Positions 1 to 6,684 of a stretch of 9,918 nt of DNA are shown here, piece by piece. Each line of letters opens with the position of its first letter. The stretch's first letter is position 1. The translations under genes were made by a program, and so were the position numbers. Origin of the DNA: an uncultured Burkholderiales bacterium. GTDB lineage: Bacteria > Pseudomonadota > Gammaproteobacteria > Burkholderiales > Burkholderiaceae_E. The DNA lies in NCBI GenBank assembly GCA_903831925.1, contig CAIKZV010000252.1, forward strand, positions 1 to 9,918, written 5' to 3'. The notes under the pieces were generated by a model that was not told the origin of the DNA, did not search any database, and saw nothing but the letters and a program-made list of their open reading frames with translations.

Positions 1-398
1 ACTCCCAGATGATCCGGCCGTTTCGCGCCGAGACGCTGCGCTACGGGCCCTATTCGGTCGCAGGCGAATTCGTCTGGGACCCTCCCTTCCAGTGGGGCAG
101 CAAGCGCACCGGCCCCGATCTGGCGCGGGTGGGCGGGCGCTACAACGACGAATGGCATCGCACTCACCTGAACAATCCGCGCGATCTGGTGCCGGAGTCG
201 AACATGCCCGGCTATCCCTGGCTTGCCAGTCAGACGGTCGATGGCCCGACCATGCAGGACCACATGCGCGCGCTCGCCAGGGTTGGCGTGCCGTATGGCG
301 ACGCAGACATCGCCGGCGCGCCGGAAGTCGTCAAGGGCAAGACCGAGATGGACGCCCTGATCGCCTATCTCCAGGGCCTGGGCACCACGATCAGATAA
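1..398 (+). CDS. ccoO: cbb3-type cytochrome c oxidase subunit II, 3' fragment (CcoO)
   Basis: This is the C-terminal part of the membrane-anchored monohaem cytochrome c subunit of cbb3 oxidase, which passes electrons towards the catalytic subunit CcoN. The gene begins before the window. The first whole codon is at base 3, and about 131 residues are visible before the TAA at 396-398. The fragment opens with SQMIRPFR and contains YSVAGEFVWD, GPDLARVGGRY, and WHRTHLNNPR followed by VPESNMPGYPWL, all typical of CcoO. The methionine in NMPGYPWL is the expected axial haem ligand. The CXXCH haem site and the N-terminal anchor lie outside the window. A 13-base gap separates it from ccoQ, and it belongs to the same operon as ccoQ, ccoP and ccoG. 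The identification is firm; only the missing 5' end limits it. Confidence 0.97.
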   Translation, partial: SQMIRPFRAETLRYGPYSVAGEFVWDPPFQWGSKRTGPDLARVGGRYNDEWHRTHLNNPRDLVPESNMPGYPWLASQTVDGPTMQDHMRALARVGVPYGDADIAGAPEVVKGKTEMDALIAYLQGLGTTIR

Positions 399-411
399 GG
401 GGAACCAAACA

Positions 412-546
412 ATGAGCGTCGATCTCGTTCGCGGTGTGATCACCGCGCTCTCACTTGCCTGCTTCGTAGGCATCGTGATCTGGACCTACTCACCTCGTAA
501 CAGGGCGCGCTTCGAGCAGGACGCCCGCCTGCCCTTCGAAGAGTAA
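412..546 (+). CDS. ccoQ: cbb3-type oxidase small subunit CcoQ/FixQ
   Basis: This 44-residue protein starts MSVDLVRGVITALSLACF and ends ARLPFEE. It has one membrane helix (about residues 6-26), then a short charged tail containing YSPRNRARFEQDARLPF. That layout, a single helix with a basic then acidic cytoplasmic tail, matches the CcoQ/FixQ family, whose members are usually 45-75 residues, so this one is at the short end. In other bacteria CcoQ stabilises the cbb3 complex, in particular the association of CcoP. Position supports the call: it sits exactly between ccoO (13-base gap) and ccoP (15-base gap). A GGGGAA ribosome-binding sequence lies about 8 bases before the ATG. The gene is short enough that automatic callers could miss it. 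Confidence 0.93.
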   Translation: MSVDLVRGVITALSLACFVGIVIWTYSPRNRARFEQDARLPFEE

Positions 547-561
547 ACAAAGGACACGATC

Positions 562-1479
562 ATGGCGGATTTCACGAGCGGGTTCTGGTCACCCTACATC
601 ACCATCGCAACGCTGCTTGCCATCGCGGGCTGCCTGCTGCTGCTGGTGCTCAACAGCCGCCGTCCGCCGCCCTCGGCCGACAACACCACCGGCCATGTCT
701 GGGACGGCGATCTGCGCGAAGCGAACAATCCGCTACCGCGCTGGTGGAGCGGCCTGTTCGTGATCACCATCGTGTTCGCGCTCGGCTACCTCTGGGCCTA
801 CCCGGGGCTGGGTGCGCGCGATGGCGCCAGCGGCTGGAGCGCGGCAACCCAGTACGAAGCCGAAACCACCGCGCTCGCCGAAGAGATGGCGCCGCTTTAT
901 GCCCGCTTTCAGGGGCAGTCGGTGACTGAGCTGGCCGGTGACGCCCGGGCCCATGCCATCGGCGAGCGACTCTTCCTGAACAACTGCGCCCAGTGCCATG
1001 GCTCAGACGGCCATGGTGCCAAGGGCTTTCCGAACCTTGCCGACAGCGACTGGCTGTATGGCAATTCGCCCGAGCAGATCGTGCAGTCGATCACAAAGGG
1101 CCGCAACGGACTGATGCCGCCGATGGCCGCAGCCGTGGGTTCACCACTGGAAGTCGAACAGCTCGCGCAGTATGTGCTGTCGCTGTCCGACAGCTCGAGC
1201 GATCCGGTCAAGGCCGCACTCGGCAAGCCGCGCTTTGCGACCTGTGCGGCCTGTCACGGCGCCGACGGCCGCGGCAACCAGGCGCTTGGCGCACCCAATC
1301 TGTCCGACCGCATCTGGCTGCACGGCGGCGGTGTGCAGGCGGTGGTCGCGATGGTCAACAACGGCAAGGAAAACCGGATGCCGGCATGGGGCGACAAGCT
1401 CACCGAAGGGCAGATCCACGTGCTCGTCGCCTATGTGCTGTCGCTGTCGCAACCCGTTGCATCGGGCGCGAAACCCTGA
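562..1479 (+). CDS. ccoP: cbb3-type cytochrome c oxidase subunit III, dihaem (CcoP)
   Basis: CcoP is the dihaem cytochrome c subunit that takes electrons from soluble or membrane cytochromes and feeds them to CcoO/CcoN; its haem domains face the periplasm. The protein has 305 residues, the usual length. Hydrophobic helices lie at about residues 12-30 and 62-80, joined by a loop with GHVWDGDLREANNPLPRWW, a family hallmark. Two cytochrome c domains follow. Haem sites are CAQCH (142-146) and CAACH (228-232). Probable axial methionines are in GLMPPM (M185 or M188) and NRMPAW (M273). The start is supported by AAAGGA about 8 bases before the ATG. The final A of its TGA stop is also the A of the ccoG ATG, so the two genes overlap by one base and translation is probably coupled. 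Confidence 0.98.
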   Translation: MADFTSGFWSPYITIATLLAIAGCLLLLVLNSRRPPPSADNTTGHVWDGDLREANNPLPRWWSGLFVITIVFALGYLWAYPGLGARDGASGWSAATQYEAETTALAEEMAPLYARFQGQSVTELAGDARAHAIGERLFLNNCAQCHGSDGHGAKGFPNLADSDWLYGNSPEQIVQSITKGRNGLMPPMAAAVGSPLEVEQLAQYVLSLSDSSSDPVKAALGKPRFATCAACHGADGRGNQALGAPNLSDRIWLHGGGVQAVVAMVNNGKENRMPAWGDKLTEGQIHVLVAYVLSLSQPVASGAKP

Positions 1480-2906
1480 TGGTCCGTCAGGTCATCCCGA
1501 TCGTGCCTGCAGACGATAACGGCCTGTTTTCGATCTACCAGGCGCATCAGAAGCTCTACCCCCGATCAGTGACCGGGCGCTTTGCGCGCCTTCGATGGGG
1601 TGCGGTCTTTTTCACCCAGATGGTCTTCTACGGCTTGCCATGGCTGCAATGGAACGGGCGCCAGGCGGTGCTCTTCGATCTTGGAGCGCGCAAGTTCTAT
1701 CTCTTCGGTGCGGTGCTCTGGCCGCAGGATTTCATTTATCTGGCCGCCCTGCTGGTGATCGCGGCACTGTCGCTGTTTTTCTTCACTGCGGTGGCCGGGC
1801 GTCTGTGGTGCGGCTATGCCTGCCCGCAGACGGTCTACACCGAACTCTTCATGTGGATCGAGCGGCATACCGAAGGCGACCGTGCGGCGCGCATGAAGCT
1901 CGACGCCAGCCCCTGGAGCGCCGAGAAGCTCACCCGCAAAGGCGCCAAACAAGCGCTGTGGATCGCCCTCGCATTGCTGACCGGATTCACTTTCATCGGC
2001 TATTTCGCGCCGATTCGCGAACTCGGCGCGCAGGTGCTGGCGTTGAGCATCGGCCCCTGGCAACTCTTCTGGCTGCTCTTTTACAGCATTGCCACCTGGG
2101 GCAATGCAGGTTTCATGCGCGAGCAGGTCTGCAAGTACATGTGCCCCTATGCGCGTTTTCAGGGAGCGATGTTCGATCGCGATACGCTGGTGGTCACTTA
2201 CGACGAACGACGCGGCGAGCCGCGCGGCTCGCGTTCGCGCAAGGCCGAGCCGGTGGCACTTGGCCTTGGCAGCTGCATCGACTGCAATCTGTGCGTTCAG
2301 GTCTGCCCGACCGGCATCGACATCCGCCAGGGCCAGCAATACGAATGCATCGGCTGCGCAGCCTGCATCGACGTCTGCGACACCGTCATGGACAAGATGG
2401 GCTATGCCCGGGGTCTGGTGCGCTATTCGACGCATCGGGCGGTGCATGCCGCCCCTGAAGAGGCCGCACAGACCAGCGCTCTCAGCCGCCTGCTTCGCCC
2501 GCGCGTGCTGATCTATGCCTGCCTGCTGGGGGTGCTCGGCGGCGGGCTGGTGACCTCGATCGTCACCCGCAATCCGCTGCGGGTCGATGTCATTCGCGAC
2601 CGCAACACACTGGCCCGCATCGCCGACGCCGGCCGCATCGAAAATGCCTACCGGCTGAACCTGATGAACGCATCGGAGCATGCACTGGTGCTCGATGTCA
2701 CGGTTGAAGGCATCGACGGCATCTCGATCGCCGGGCCCGCGCAGTTTGATGTGGCGGCAGCCAGCAATCACGCCGTGCCGGTCAGGGTGCAGGTGCCACC
2801 GCAAGGCAGCGACCCCGGCGCGCATGCCATCCGATTCCTGGTCACCGCACGCGAAGAGCCCGCGATCGCGCGCACCGAGAAGGCAAGCTTCATCGTTCCC
2901 CGCTGA
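1479..2906 (+). CDS. ccoG: Cytochrome c oxidase maturation protein CcoG (FixG/RdxA), 4Fe-4S polyferredoxin
   Basis: CcoG is a membrane iron-sulfur protein needed for cbb3 assembly. Homologues reduce Cu(II) to Cu(I) so copper can enter the CuB site. It has 475 residues, normal for the family. Predicted helices lie at about 36-57, 84-107, 157-178, 190-207 and 341-361. Membrane-proximal cysteine pairs are C111-C115 (CGYACP) and C218-C222 (CKYMCP). A ferredoxin-like domain carries C266, C269, C272, C276-P and C290, C293, C296, C300, enough for two 4Fe-4S clusters. Residues from about 370 form the immunoglobulin-like C-terminal domain of the FixG family. The frame stays open upstream into ccoP, but ATG 1479 gives the expected N-terminus, and it overlaps the ccoP stop in TGATG. 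No ribosome-binding site is evident, which fits translational coupling. Confidence 0.96.
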   Translation: MVRQVIPIVPADDNGLFSIYQAHQKLYPRSVTGRFARLRWGAVFFTQMVFYGLPWLQWNGRQAVLFDLGARKFYLFGAVLWPQDFIYLAALLVIAALSLFFFTAVAGRLWCGYACPQTVYTELFMWIERHTEGDRAARMKLDASPWSAEKLTRKGAKQALWIALALLTGFTFIGYFAPIRELGAQVLALSIGPWQLFWLLFYSIATWGNAGFMREQVCKYMCPYARFQGAMFDRDTLVVTYDERRGEPRGSRSRKAEPVALGLGSCIDCNLCVQVCPTGIDIRQGQQYECIGCAACIDVCDTVMDKMGYARGLVRYSTHRAVHAAPEEAAQTSALSRLLRPRVLIYACLLGVLGGGLVTSIVTRNPLRVDVIRDRNTLARIADAGRIENAYRLNLMNASEHALVLDVTVEGIDGISIAGPAQFDVAAASNHAVPVRVQVPPQGSDPGAHAIRFLVTAREEPAIARTEKASFIVPR

Positions 2907-2935
2907 CCGCCACCCACCTCCGGAGACTTCCGATC

Positions 2936-3448
2936 ATGTCCCTGCCCACCACCCTGAAACCGGCACCCGCCTGGCATGAGCCGCTGGTCTGGCTGGTCTT
3001 CGGCATCCCGGCGCTGACGGTCGTGGCCGGTCTGATCACCGCCTGGATCGCGGTGCAACGCGCCGACAGCAATGTCGCCGAGGACTACTACAAGCGCGGC
3101 CTGGCGATCAACCGATCGCTCGATCGCGAAGCGCGCGCGCAGGCGCTCGGGCTGGTCGCCGAGATCTCGCTGCAGGCTGGTCATTCGCTGACGGTGCACT
3201 TGTCCGGCAAGCTGTCGCCGCCCGAGTCGATCATCCTCAGCATGACGCACCCGGTCCATGCCGAGCAGGACCGTCGAATCGTTTTGCAGCGTGGGCCTGA
3301 TGACCTGTATCGCGCCATGACTGCGCCTGCCGGCCGGATCGCCTGGGACCTTGCCGTCGAATCGCAGGACTGGCGGATCACGGCCCGCCATCTCACGCTG
3401 GCAGACGGCGCGCGGGTGCAGCTTGCAGCCGAGTCGCCGCAACACTGA
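2936..3448 (+). CDS. ccoH: FixH family protein (CcoH-like cbb3 assembly factor)
   Basis: This 170-residue protein has one N-terminal membrane helix (about 17-40) and a large domain expected on the periplasmic side. The signature is EDYYKRGLAINR (49-60) directly after the helix, with WHEP at 13-16 before it; this D-Y-Y-K-x-G-x-x-I-N pattern marks the FixH family. CcoH/FixH is required for stable cbb3 oxidase and is thought to act late in assembly or stay attached to the complex. The rest resembles a beta-rich domain and shows no metal-binding motif that I can recognise. It follows ccoG after 29 bases, with CGGAGA about 9 bases before the ATG. The gene-cluster position strongly supports the name; the symbol ccoH is given by analogy with other cbb3 operons. 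Confidence 0.92.
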   Translation: MSLPTTLKPAPAWHEPLVWLVFGIPALTVVAGLITAWIAVQRADSNVAEDYYKRGLAINRSLDREARAQALGLVAEISLQAGHSLTVHLSGKLSPPESIILSMTHPVHAEQDRRIVLQRGPDDLYRAMTAPAGRIAWDLAVESQDWRITARHLTLADGARVQLAAESPQH

Positions 3449-3465
3449 CGCAGGCGACCCACGCC

Positions 3466-3714
3466 ATGCCCCGCACCGCGCGCCAATGGATCACCGTACT
3501 GTGGCCGGCATTTCTGGCTGCCAGCGCGCTCGAACTGGTGGTGTTCGCCGGCTTCGACCCGCAGGATGTCAATCTCTTCGGCCTGTCGCTTGAGCCCGAG
3601 CGCGCCGCGGTCTACTCGATCACCTTCTTGCTGTTCTGGCTGATTTGCGCCGCTGCAGGCGTGGTCACCCGCACGATGAGCGCAGACGATCGTCCCTCAG
3701 GCGACGAACCATGA
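3466..3714 (+). CDS. Small two-helix membrane protein of unknown function in the cbb3 operon
   Basis: This 82-residue protein is predicted to have two membrane helices: about 10-29 (VLWPAFLAASALELVVFAGF) and about 50-68 (YSITFLLFWLICAAAGVVT). A polar loop between them contains DPQDVNLFGLSLEPERAA, and the tail is short and acidic. It has no cysteine pair or other obvious cofactor motif; the single Cys is C61. I do not recognise a named family, but I recall similar short proteins beside ccoH in other betaproteobacteria. It starts 17 bases after ccoH, and its stop overlaps the next start in ATGA (3711-3714), so it is surely co-transcribed and probably translationally coupled to the TauE/SafE gene. 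Inference: an accessory of cbb3 assembly or of the neighbouring transporter-like protein. That it is a real gene is much surer than its role. Confidence 0.8.
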   Translation: MPRTARQWITVLWPAFLAASALELVVFAGFDPQDVNLFGLSLEPERAAVYSITFLLFWLICAAAGVVTRTMSADDRPSGDEP

Positions 3715-4514
3715 GCCTGATCGCGCTGCTTGCCACCTCGGCCACCCTGGGCGCACTCGGTGGGGTGCATTGCGTGGCGATGTGCTCGGGACTTCAGAAG
3801 GTCGCGGTGCATGGCCTGGATCGCGACCTTCCGCGCACCAGTGACGGCGCTGACTCGCGCCTGCGCCGGACCATTCCGATCGCGACCGTCGCTCCGCCGG
3901 CGTCGACACCAGGCGCCCTGCGGGCCGCAGGCGAGGACCTGGTTTTCCAGCTTTCACGCATCACCGGCTACACCCTCCTGGGTGCGGCGGTCGGTGCGAG
4001 TTCAGAAGCGCTGCGCTGGGGTGCCGCCGCAGTGCCGCTGATGCGCCCGGTCTGGGGGCTGTTCAACGCGGCGCTGCTCGTGCTTGGTCTGGCGCTGCTG
4101 GTGCTCGGACGTCAGCCGGTCTGGATCGACGGGTTCGGCCGGCGCATCTGGTCGGCGACCACGAGCGGGGTTTCGGCGAATCGTTCAGCGACGCCATCGC
4201 CGCGGCGCATCCTGTCCGGACTGGCCTGGTCGCTCTTGCCCTGCGGTCTGCTCTATTCGGCACTCGCGGTCGCCGCGCTGGCCAGCAGCGCGCTGGGCGG
4301 CGCGGGCGTGATGCTCGTCTTCGGCGCAGCCACTGCGATCGATCTGCTTGCCGCCGGGTGGCTGCTGCAGGCCATCGGTGTGGTGGCCGGCGCTCGTGGG
4401 GCCGATCGTGCGGCCATCGGTGTCCGGATCGGCGGCGCGCTCCTCAGCGCGATGGCGATTGCGGCGCTGATCGCGCTCGCACTGGGCCAACCCCATCCTT
4501 TTTGCAATTCATGA
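3711..4514 (+). CDS. TauE/SafE (DsbD_2-like) family membrane protein, putative metal or thiol transporter of the cbb3 cluster
   Basis: This 267-residue integral membrane protein belongs to the group often labelled 'sulfite exporter TauE/SafE'. The first helix carries GGVHCVAMCSG (17-27, with H20, C21, C25), the family's HCxxMC motif. A later helix has LLPCGLLYSAL (175-185, C178), and the C-terminus ends HPFCNS with C265. Helices lie near 3-27, 83-100, 109-134, 167-191, 196-222 and 236-259. A charged, proline-rich loop spans about 31-78. The family is related to the membrane core of DsbD, and homologues commonly sit in cbb3 operons. Sulfite export is not implied here; copper or thiol handling for oxidase maturation is more plausible but is inference. 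The start is set by AGGCGA about 6-7 bases upstream and the 4-base overlap with the preceding gene; the frame stays open further upstream without a better start. Confidence 0.85.
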   Translation: MSLIALLATSATLGALGGVHCVAMCSGLQKVAVHGLDRDLPRTSDGADSRLRRTIPIATVAPPASTPGALRAAGEDLVFQLSRITGYTLLGAAVGASSEALRWGAAAVPLMRPVWGLFNAALLVLGLALLVLGRQPVWIDGFGRRIWSATTSGVSANRSATPSPRRILSGLAWSLLPCGLLYSALAVAALASSALGGAGVMLVFGAATAIDLLAAGWLLQAIGVVAGARGADRAAIGVRIGGALLSAMAIAALIALALGQPHPFCNS

Positions 4515-4533
4515 GCGGCGAATTGAGGCCATC

Positions 4534-4558
4534 GGCCGGCTGCGGTCACAGCCCGGCC
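4534..4558. terminator. Hairpin between the converging cbb3 cluster and fnr
   Basis: Arms GGCCGG (4534-4539) and CCGGCC (4553-4558) pair perfectly. The stem extends inward through CTG/CAG past one bulged C, leaving the six-base loop CGGTCA. It lies in the 65-base gap between two converging genes and could form on either transcript. No run of T follows on either strand, so it is not a classical intrinsic terminator. It may act with Rho or protect the 3' ends. Confidence 0.4.
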
Positions 4559-4579
4559 ACGACGCAACAGTCGGTGCCG

Positions 4580-5338
4580 TCAATGGACCGGACAGCCCGC
4601 ACCCGCAATCTGACTGAGGCGCTCGAGGTCTTCGATGCGAAGCTGCTTCTGATCGACCGCAATGACGCCATCGGCCTGCAGGCGCGAGAATGCCCGCGAG
4701 ACGGTCTCAAGCTTGAGACCGAGATAGTTGCCGATCTCCTCACGCGTCATCCGCAGGACGAACTCGCGCGACGAAAACCCGCGCTGAGCAAACTGCTTCG
4801 ACAGATTCAGCAGAAACGTCGCCACCCGCTGCTCCGCGCGCATCTTGCCGAGCAGCAGCATCTGCCCGTTGTCACGCACAATCTCGCGCGACAAAACACG
4901 GTGCAACTGGTGCTGCAGACCATCGAACTGCCGCGACAGGGTCTCGAGGCGCTCAAAGGGCACCACGCAGACCTCCGAATCCTGAAGGGCGATCGCGTCA
5001 CACTGGAACGCACCGGTGCTGATGGCATCAAATCCCAGGACGTCACCCGGCATCGGGAAACCTGTCACCTGCTCGAGGCCGGCCTGCACGCTGACACAGG
5101 TCTTGAAAAACCCAAGGCGAACCGGATAGACCGCATTGAACGCATCGCCTGCCCGAAACAGGGTTTCGCCGCGCTTCAGACGCCGCCGGTTGGTGACCAT
5201 GCCAGACAGTCGATCGATCTCGGCTGCACTCAAACCCTCTACCAGACAGAGCTCCCTCAAACCGCAACCGGCGCAATGGCCAGCCAGGGGAACTGACGAC
5301 GAGACCGACGAGAAACCGCGCTGAGTCACAGTCAACAT
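4580..5338 (-). CDS. fnr: FNR-type oxygen-responsive transcription regulator (Crp/Fnr family)
   Basis: FNR is a cytoplasmic activator/repressor. Its oxygen-labile 4Fe-4S cluster promotes dimerisation and DNA binding under low oxygen. The protein has 252 residues. Candidate cluster ligands are C22, C25 and C31 (CAGCGLRELC) plus C113 (FQCDAIAL), the same spacing pattern as E. coli C20, C23, C29 and C122. A cyclic-nucleotide-like beta-roll fills about 45-140, and the dimerisation helix includes EIVRDNGQMLLLGKM (152-166). The winged helix carries REEIGNYLGLKLETVSRAF with E211, S214 and R215 in the recognition helix, so the expected target is TTGAT-N4-ATCAA. The ATG is preceded by GAGG with a 7-base spacer. 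It converges on the cbb3 operon, a likely regulatory target, but no TTGAT-N4-ATCAA site was seen in the window; the cco promoter lies outside it. Confidence 0.95.
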   Translation of the reverse strand: MLTVTQRGFSSVSSSVPLAGHCAGCGLRELCLVEGLSAAEIDRLSGMVTNRRRLKRGETLFRAGDAFNAVYPVRLGFFKTCVSVQAGLEQVTGFPMPGDVLGFDAISTGAFQCDAIALQDSEVCVVPFERLETLSRQFDGLQHQLHRVLSREIVRDNGQMLLLGKMRAEQRVATFLLNLSKQFAQRGFSSREFVLRMTREEIGNYLGLKLETVSRAFSRLQADGVIAVDQKQLRIEDLERLSQIAGAGCPVH

Positions 5339-5352
5339 GAGCGAACCTCGAA

Positions 5353-5370
5353 TGTAAATTTATTTTTACA
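5353..5370. promoter_or_regulatory. 18-bp dyad TGTAAA-N6-TTTACA upstream of fnr (possible operator)
   Basis: The sequence TGTAAATTTATTTTTACA has perfect six-base arms and an all-A/T centre. It is the most AT-rich patch I noticed in the window. Its near edge is 14 bases upstream of the fnr ATG, just before the GAGG ribosome-binding sequence, so a bound protein would overlap the promoter or early leader. The arms equal the textbook TyrR/PhhR box (TGTAAA-N6-TTTACA) and do not fit an FNR box. The dyad is seen directly; the identity of the binding factor is inference. AT-rich -10 elements could also be hidden here. Confidence 0.5.
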
Positions 5371-5383
5371 CTCGGGATCTTAC

Positions 5384-5395
5384 GCCAAGCTTGGC
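5384..5395. repeat. 12-bp perfect palindrome GCCAAGCTTGGC between pgk and fnr
   Basis: A perfect palindrome lies in the 95-base gap between the pgk stop and the fnr start. As RNA it could form only a short stem (GCCA/TGGC with loop AGCT), and no T-run follows. It is therefore a weak terminator candidate for pgk and could equally be a protein-binding site or chance. Confidence 0.25.
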
Positions 5396-5433
5396 CGCTG
5401 CGCTGTCGGCGCACGCCTCGCGGCGGCGGTCGA

Positions 5434-6612
5434 TCAGGCGCGAGCCTGCAGCGCGGCCACCGCCGGGAGCTCGCGCCCCTCGAGAAACTCCAGAAATGCG
5501 CCGCCGCCGGTCGAGATGTAATCGATCTGATCGCTGATTCCGAATTTCGCGATGGCGGCAAGGGTGTCGCCGCCGCCGGCGATCGAATAGCCGGGCGACG
5601 CGGCAATCGCCCTGGCCAGGGCCTCGGTGCCGTGAGCAAACGCCTCGAATTCGAAGACACCCACCGGGCCGTTCCAGACGATGGTGCCGGCCGAACCAAG
5701 CAGGCCAGCCATGCGCTGCGCGGTGTGCGGGCCAATATCGAGGATCAGATCATCATCGGCCACCTCGGAGGCAGCCTTGGCAGTGGCCGGGGCGCTTGCC
5801 GAGAAAGACTTGGCAACGACCACGTCGCTGGGAATCGGCACCTCGGCGCCCCGGCGTTTCATGAGATCGATGATCGCCCTGGCCTCACCAACCAGATCAT
5901 GCTCGGCCAGCGATGTGCCGATCGGCAGTCCCTCCGCTGCCATGAAGGTATTGGCAATACCGCCGCCGACGATCAGCTGATCGACCTTTTCGGCCAGCGA
6001 CTTGAGGATGGTCAGCTTGGTCGACACTTTGGAGCCGGCAACGATTGCCACCAGAGGACGCTTCGGCGCCCCGAGCGCCCGACCCAGCGCATCGAGTTCG
6101 GCTGCCAGTAATGGGCCGGCACAGGCCACAGGCGCGAATCGGGCGATGCCGTGCGTCGTTGCCTCGGCCCGGTGCGCGGTGCCGAAAGCGTCATTGACGT
6201 AGATGTCGCAAAGCGCGGCCATCTTCCTGGAGAGCGCCTCGTCGTCCTTCTTCTCACCCTTGTTGAAGCGGCAATTCTCCAACAGCACGACTTCTCCGGC
6301 GGCAATGTCGAAGGGCGTGTCGACCCAGTCACGCTGCAGCCGGACCGGCACGCCAAGCAGTTCAGACAGACGCTGCCCGACCGGTGCGAGAGACGCCGCC
6401 TGGTCGAACTGACCCTCGGTTGGTCGACCCAGATGCGATGTAACCATCACCGCCGCCCCCGATTTCAGACAATGGGCAATTGCCGGCGCCGAGGCACGGA
6501 TCCGGGTGTCGTCGGAAATCGACCCGGCCTCATCCTGAGGCACGTTAAGGTCGGAGCGGATGAACACCCGCTTGCCGGCAAGCGAAAGGTCGGAAAGACG
6601 CTTGAAAGTCAT
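5434..6612 (-). CDS. pgk: Phosphoglycerate kinase
   Basis: This cytosolic enzyme transfers the phosphate of 1,3-bisphosphoglycerate to ADP in glycolysis, and the reverse in gluconeogenesis or the Calvin cycle. From the chosen ATG the protein has 392 residues, normal for bacteria. It opens MTFKRLSDLSLAGKRV. Family motifs are RVFIRSDLNVP (15-25), SHLGRP (59-64), ENCRFNKGEKKDDE, NDAFGTAHR, the nucleotide-site GSKVSTKL (193-200), WNGPVGVFE (313-321) and GGGDT (346-350). Two adjacent ATGs (6612 and 6615) and an in-frame TTG at 6627 are possible starts. The alignment-like start MTFKRLSDL favours 6612. No clear Shine-Dalgarno sequence precedes any of them; the leader is pyrimidine-rich. It lies downstream of tkt and gap in the same direction but is separated from gap by an opposite-strand gene, so it may have its own promoter. 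Confidence 0.97.
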   Translation of the reverse strand: MTFKRLSDLSLAGKRVFIRSDLNVPQDEAGSISDDTRIRASAPAIAHCLKSGAAVMVTSHLGRPTEGQFDQAASLAPVGQRLSELLGVPVRLQRDWVDTPFDIAAGEVVLLENCRFNKGEKKDDEALSRKMAALCDIYVNDAFGTAHRAEATTHGIARFAPVACAGPLLAAELDALGRALGAPKRPLVAIVAGSKVSTKLTILKSLAEKVDQLIVGGGIANTFMAAEGLPIGTSLAEHDLVGEARAIIDLMKRRGAEVPIPSDVVVAKSFSASAPATAKAASEVADDDLILDIGPHTAQRMAGLLGSAGTIVWNGPVGVFEFEAFAHGTEALARAIAASPGYSIAGGGDTLAAIAKFGISDQIDYISTGGGAFLEFLEGRELPAVAALQARA

Positions 6613-6660
6613 CATGGCTTGAGTCAATCAGGAAGAAGGGGGAAGGATTGGAACGCCCTC

Positions 6661-6684
6661 GCAACGGCGATCGTTTATCGTTGC
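6661..6684. promoter_or_regulatory. Imperfect inverted repeat in the divergent pgk / Hpt-gene intergenic region
   Basis: GCAACG (6661-6666) and CGTTGC (6679-6684) form inverted arms around a 12-base centre. They lie in the roughly 137-base region from which pgk (minus) and the Hpt gene (plus) diverge. Such symmetry is typical of an operator. I could not assign a regulator, and I found no convincing -35/-10 pair on either strand. Next to it is TGCA-TCAT-TGCA (6682-6693). Confidence 0.3.

Noticed and set aside
993..1478. A long open stretch in the ccoG frame upstream of its ATG, which would give a 637-residue protein
   Set aside because: It overlaps ccoP entirely and shows no CcoG homology before residue MVRQVIP. 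The frame is open only because of the high G+C content; the TGATG junction marks the true start.
1566..2825. A 419-codon open frame antisense to ccoG
   Set aside because: The translation is low-complexity and rich in Arg, Ala, His and Gly, with no recognisable domain. It mirrors the strong codon bias of ccoG on the other strand.
4358..5296. A 312-codon plus-strand open frame running from the SafE gene across fnr
   Set aside because: It crosses two well-supported genes and a hairpin, and has no homology that I recognise. It is a shadow of fnr on the opposite strand.
5353..5370. The AT-rich dyad as an FNR box (autoregulation)
   Set aside because: The arms TGTAAA/TTTACA with a six-base spacer do not match TTGAT-N4-ATCAA. 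No other FNR-box match was seen in the window.
5384..5395. GCCAAGCTTGGC as an intrinsic terminator for pgk
   Set aside because: The possible stem is only four pairs with a four-base loop and is followed by GTAAGATCCC rather than a T-run.
5043..5735. A 230-codon minus-strand frame spanning the pgk end, the intergenic dyad and the fnr start
   Set aside because: It is rich in Arg, Ser and Pro without domain features and overlaps two clear genes in a different frame. The AT-rich dyad inside it fits regulatory DNA better than coding DNA.
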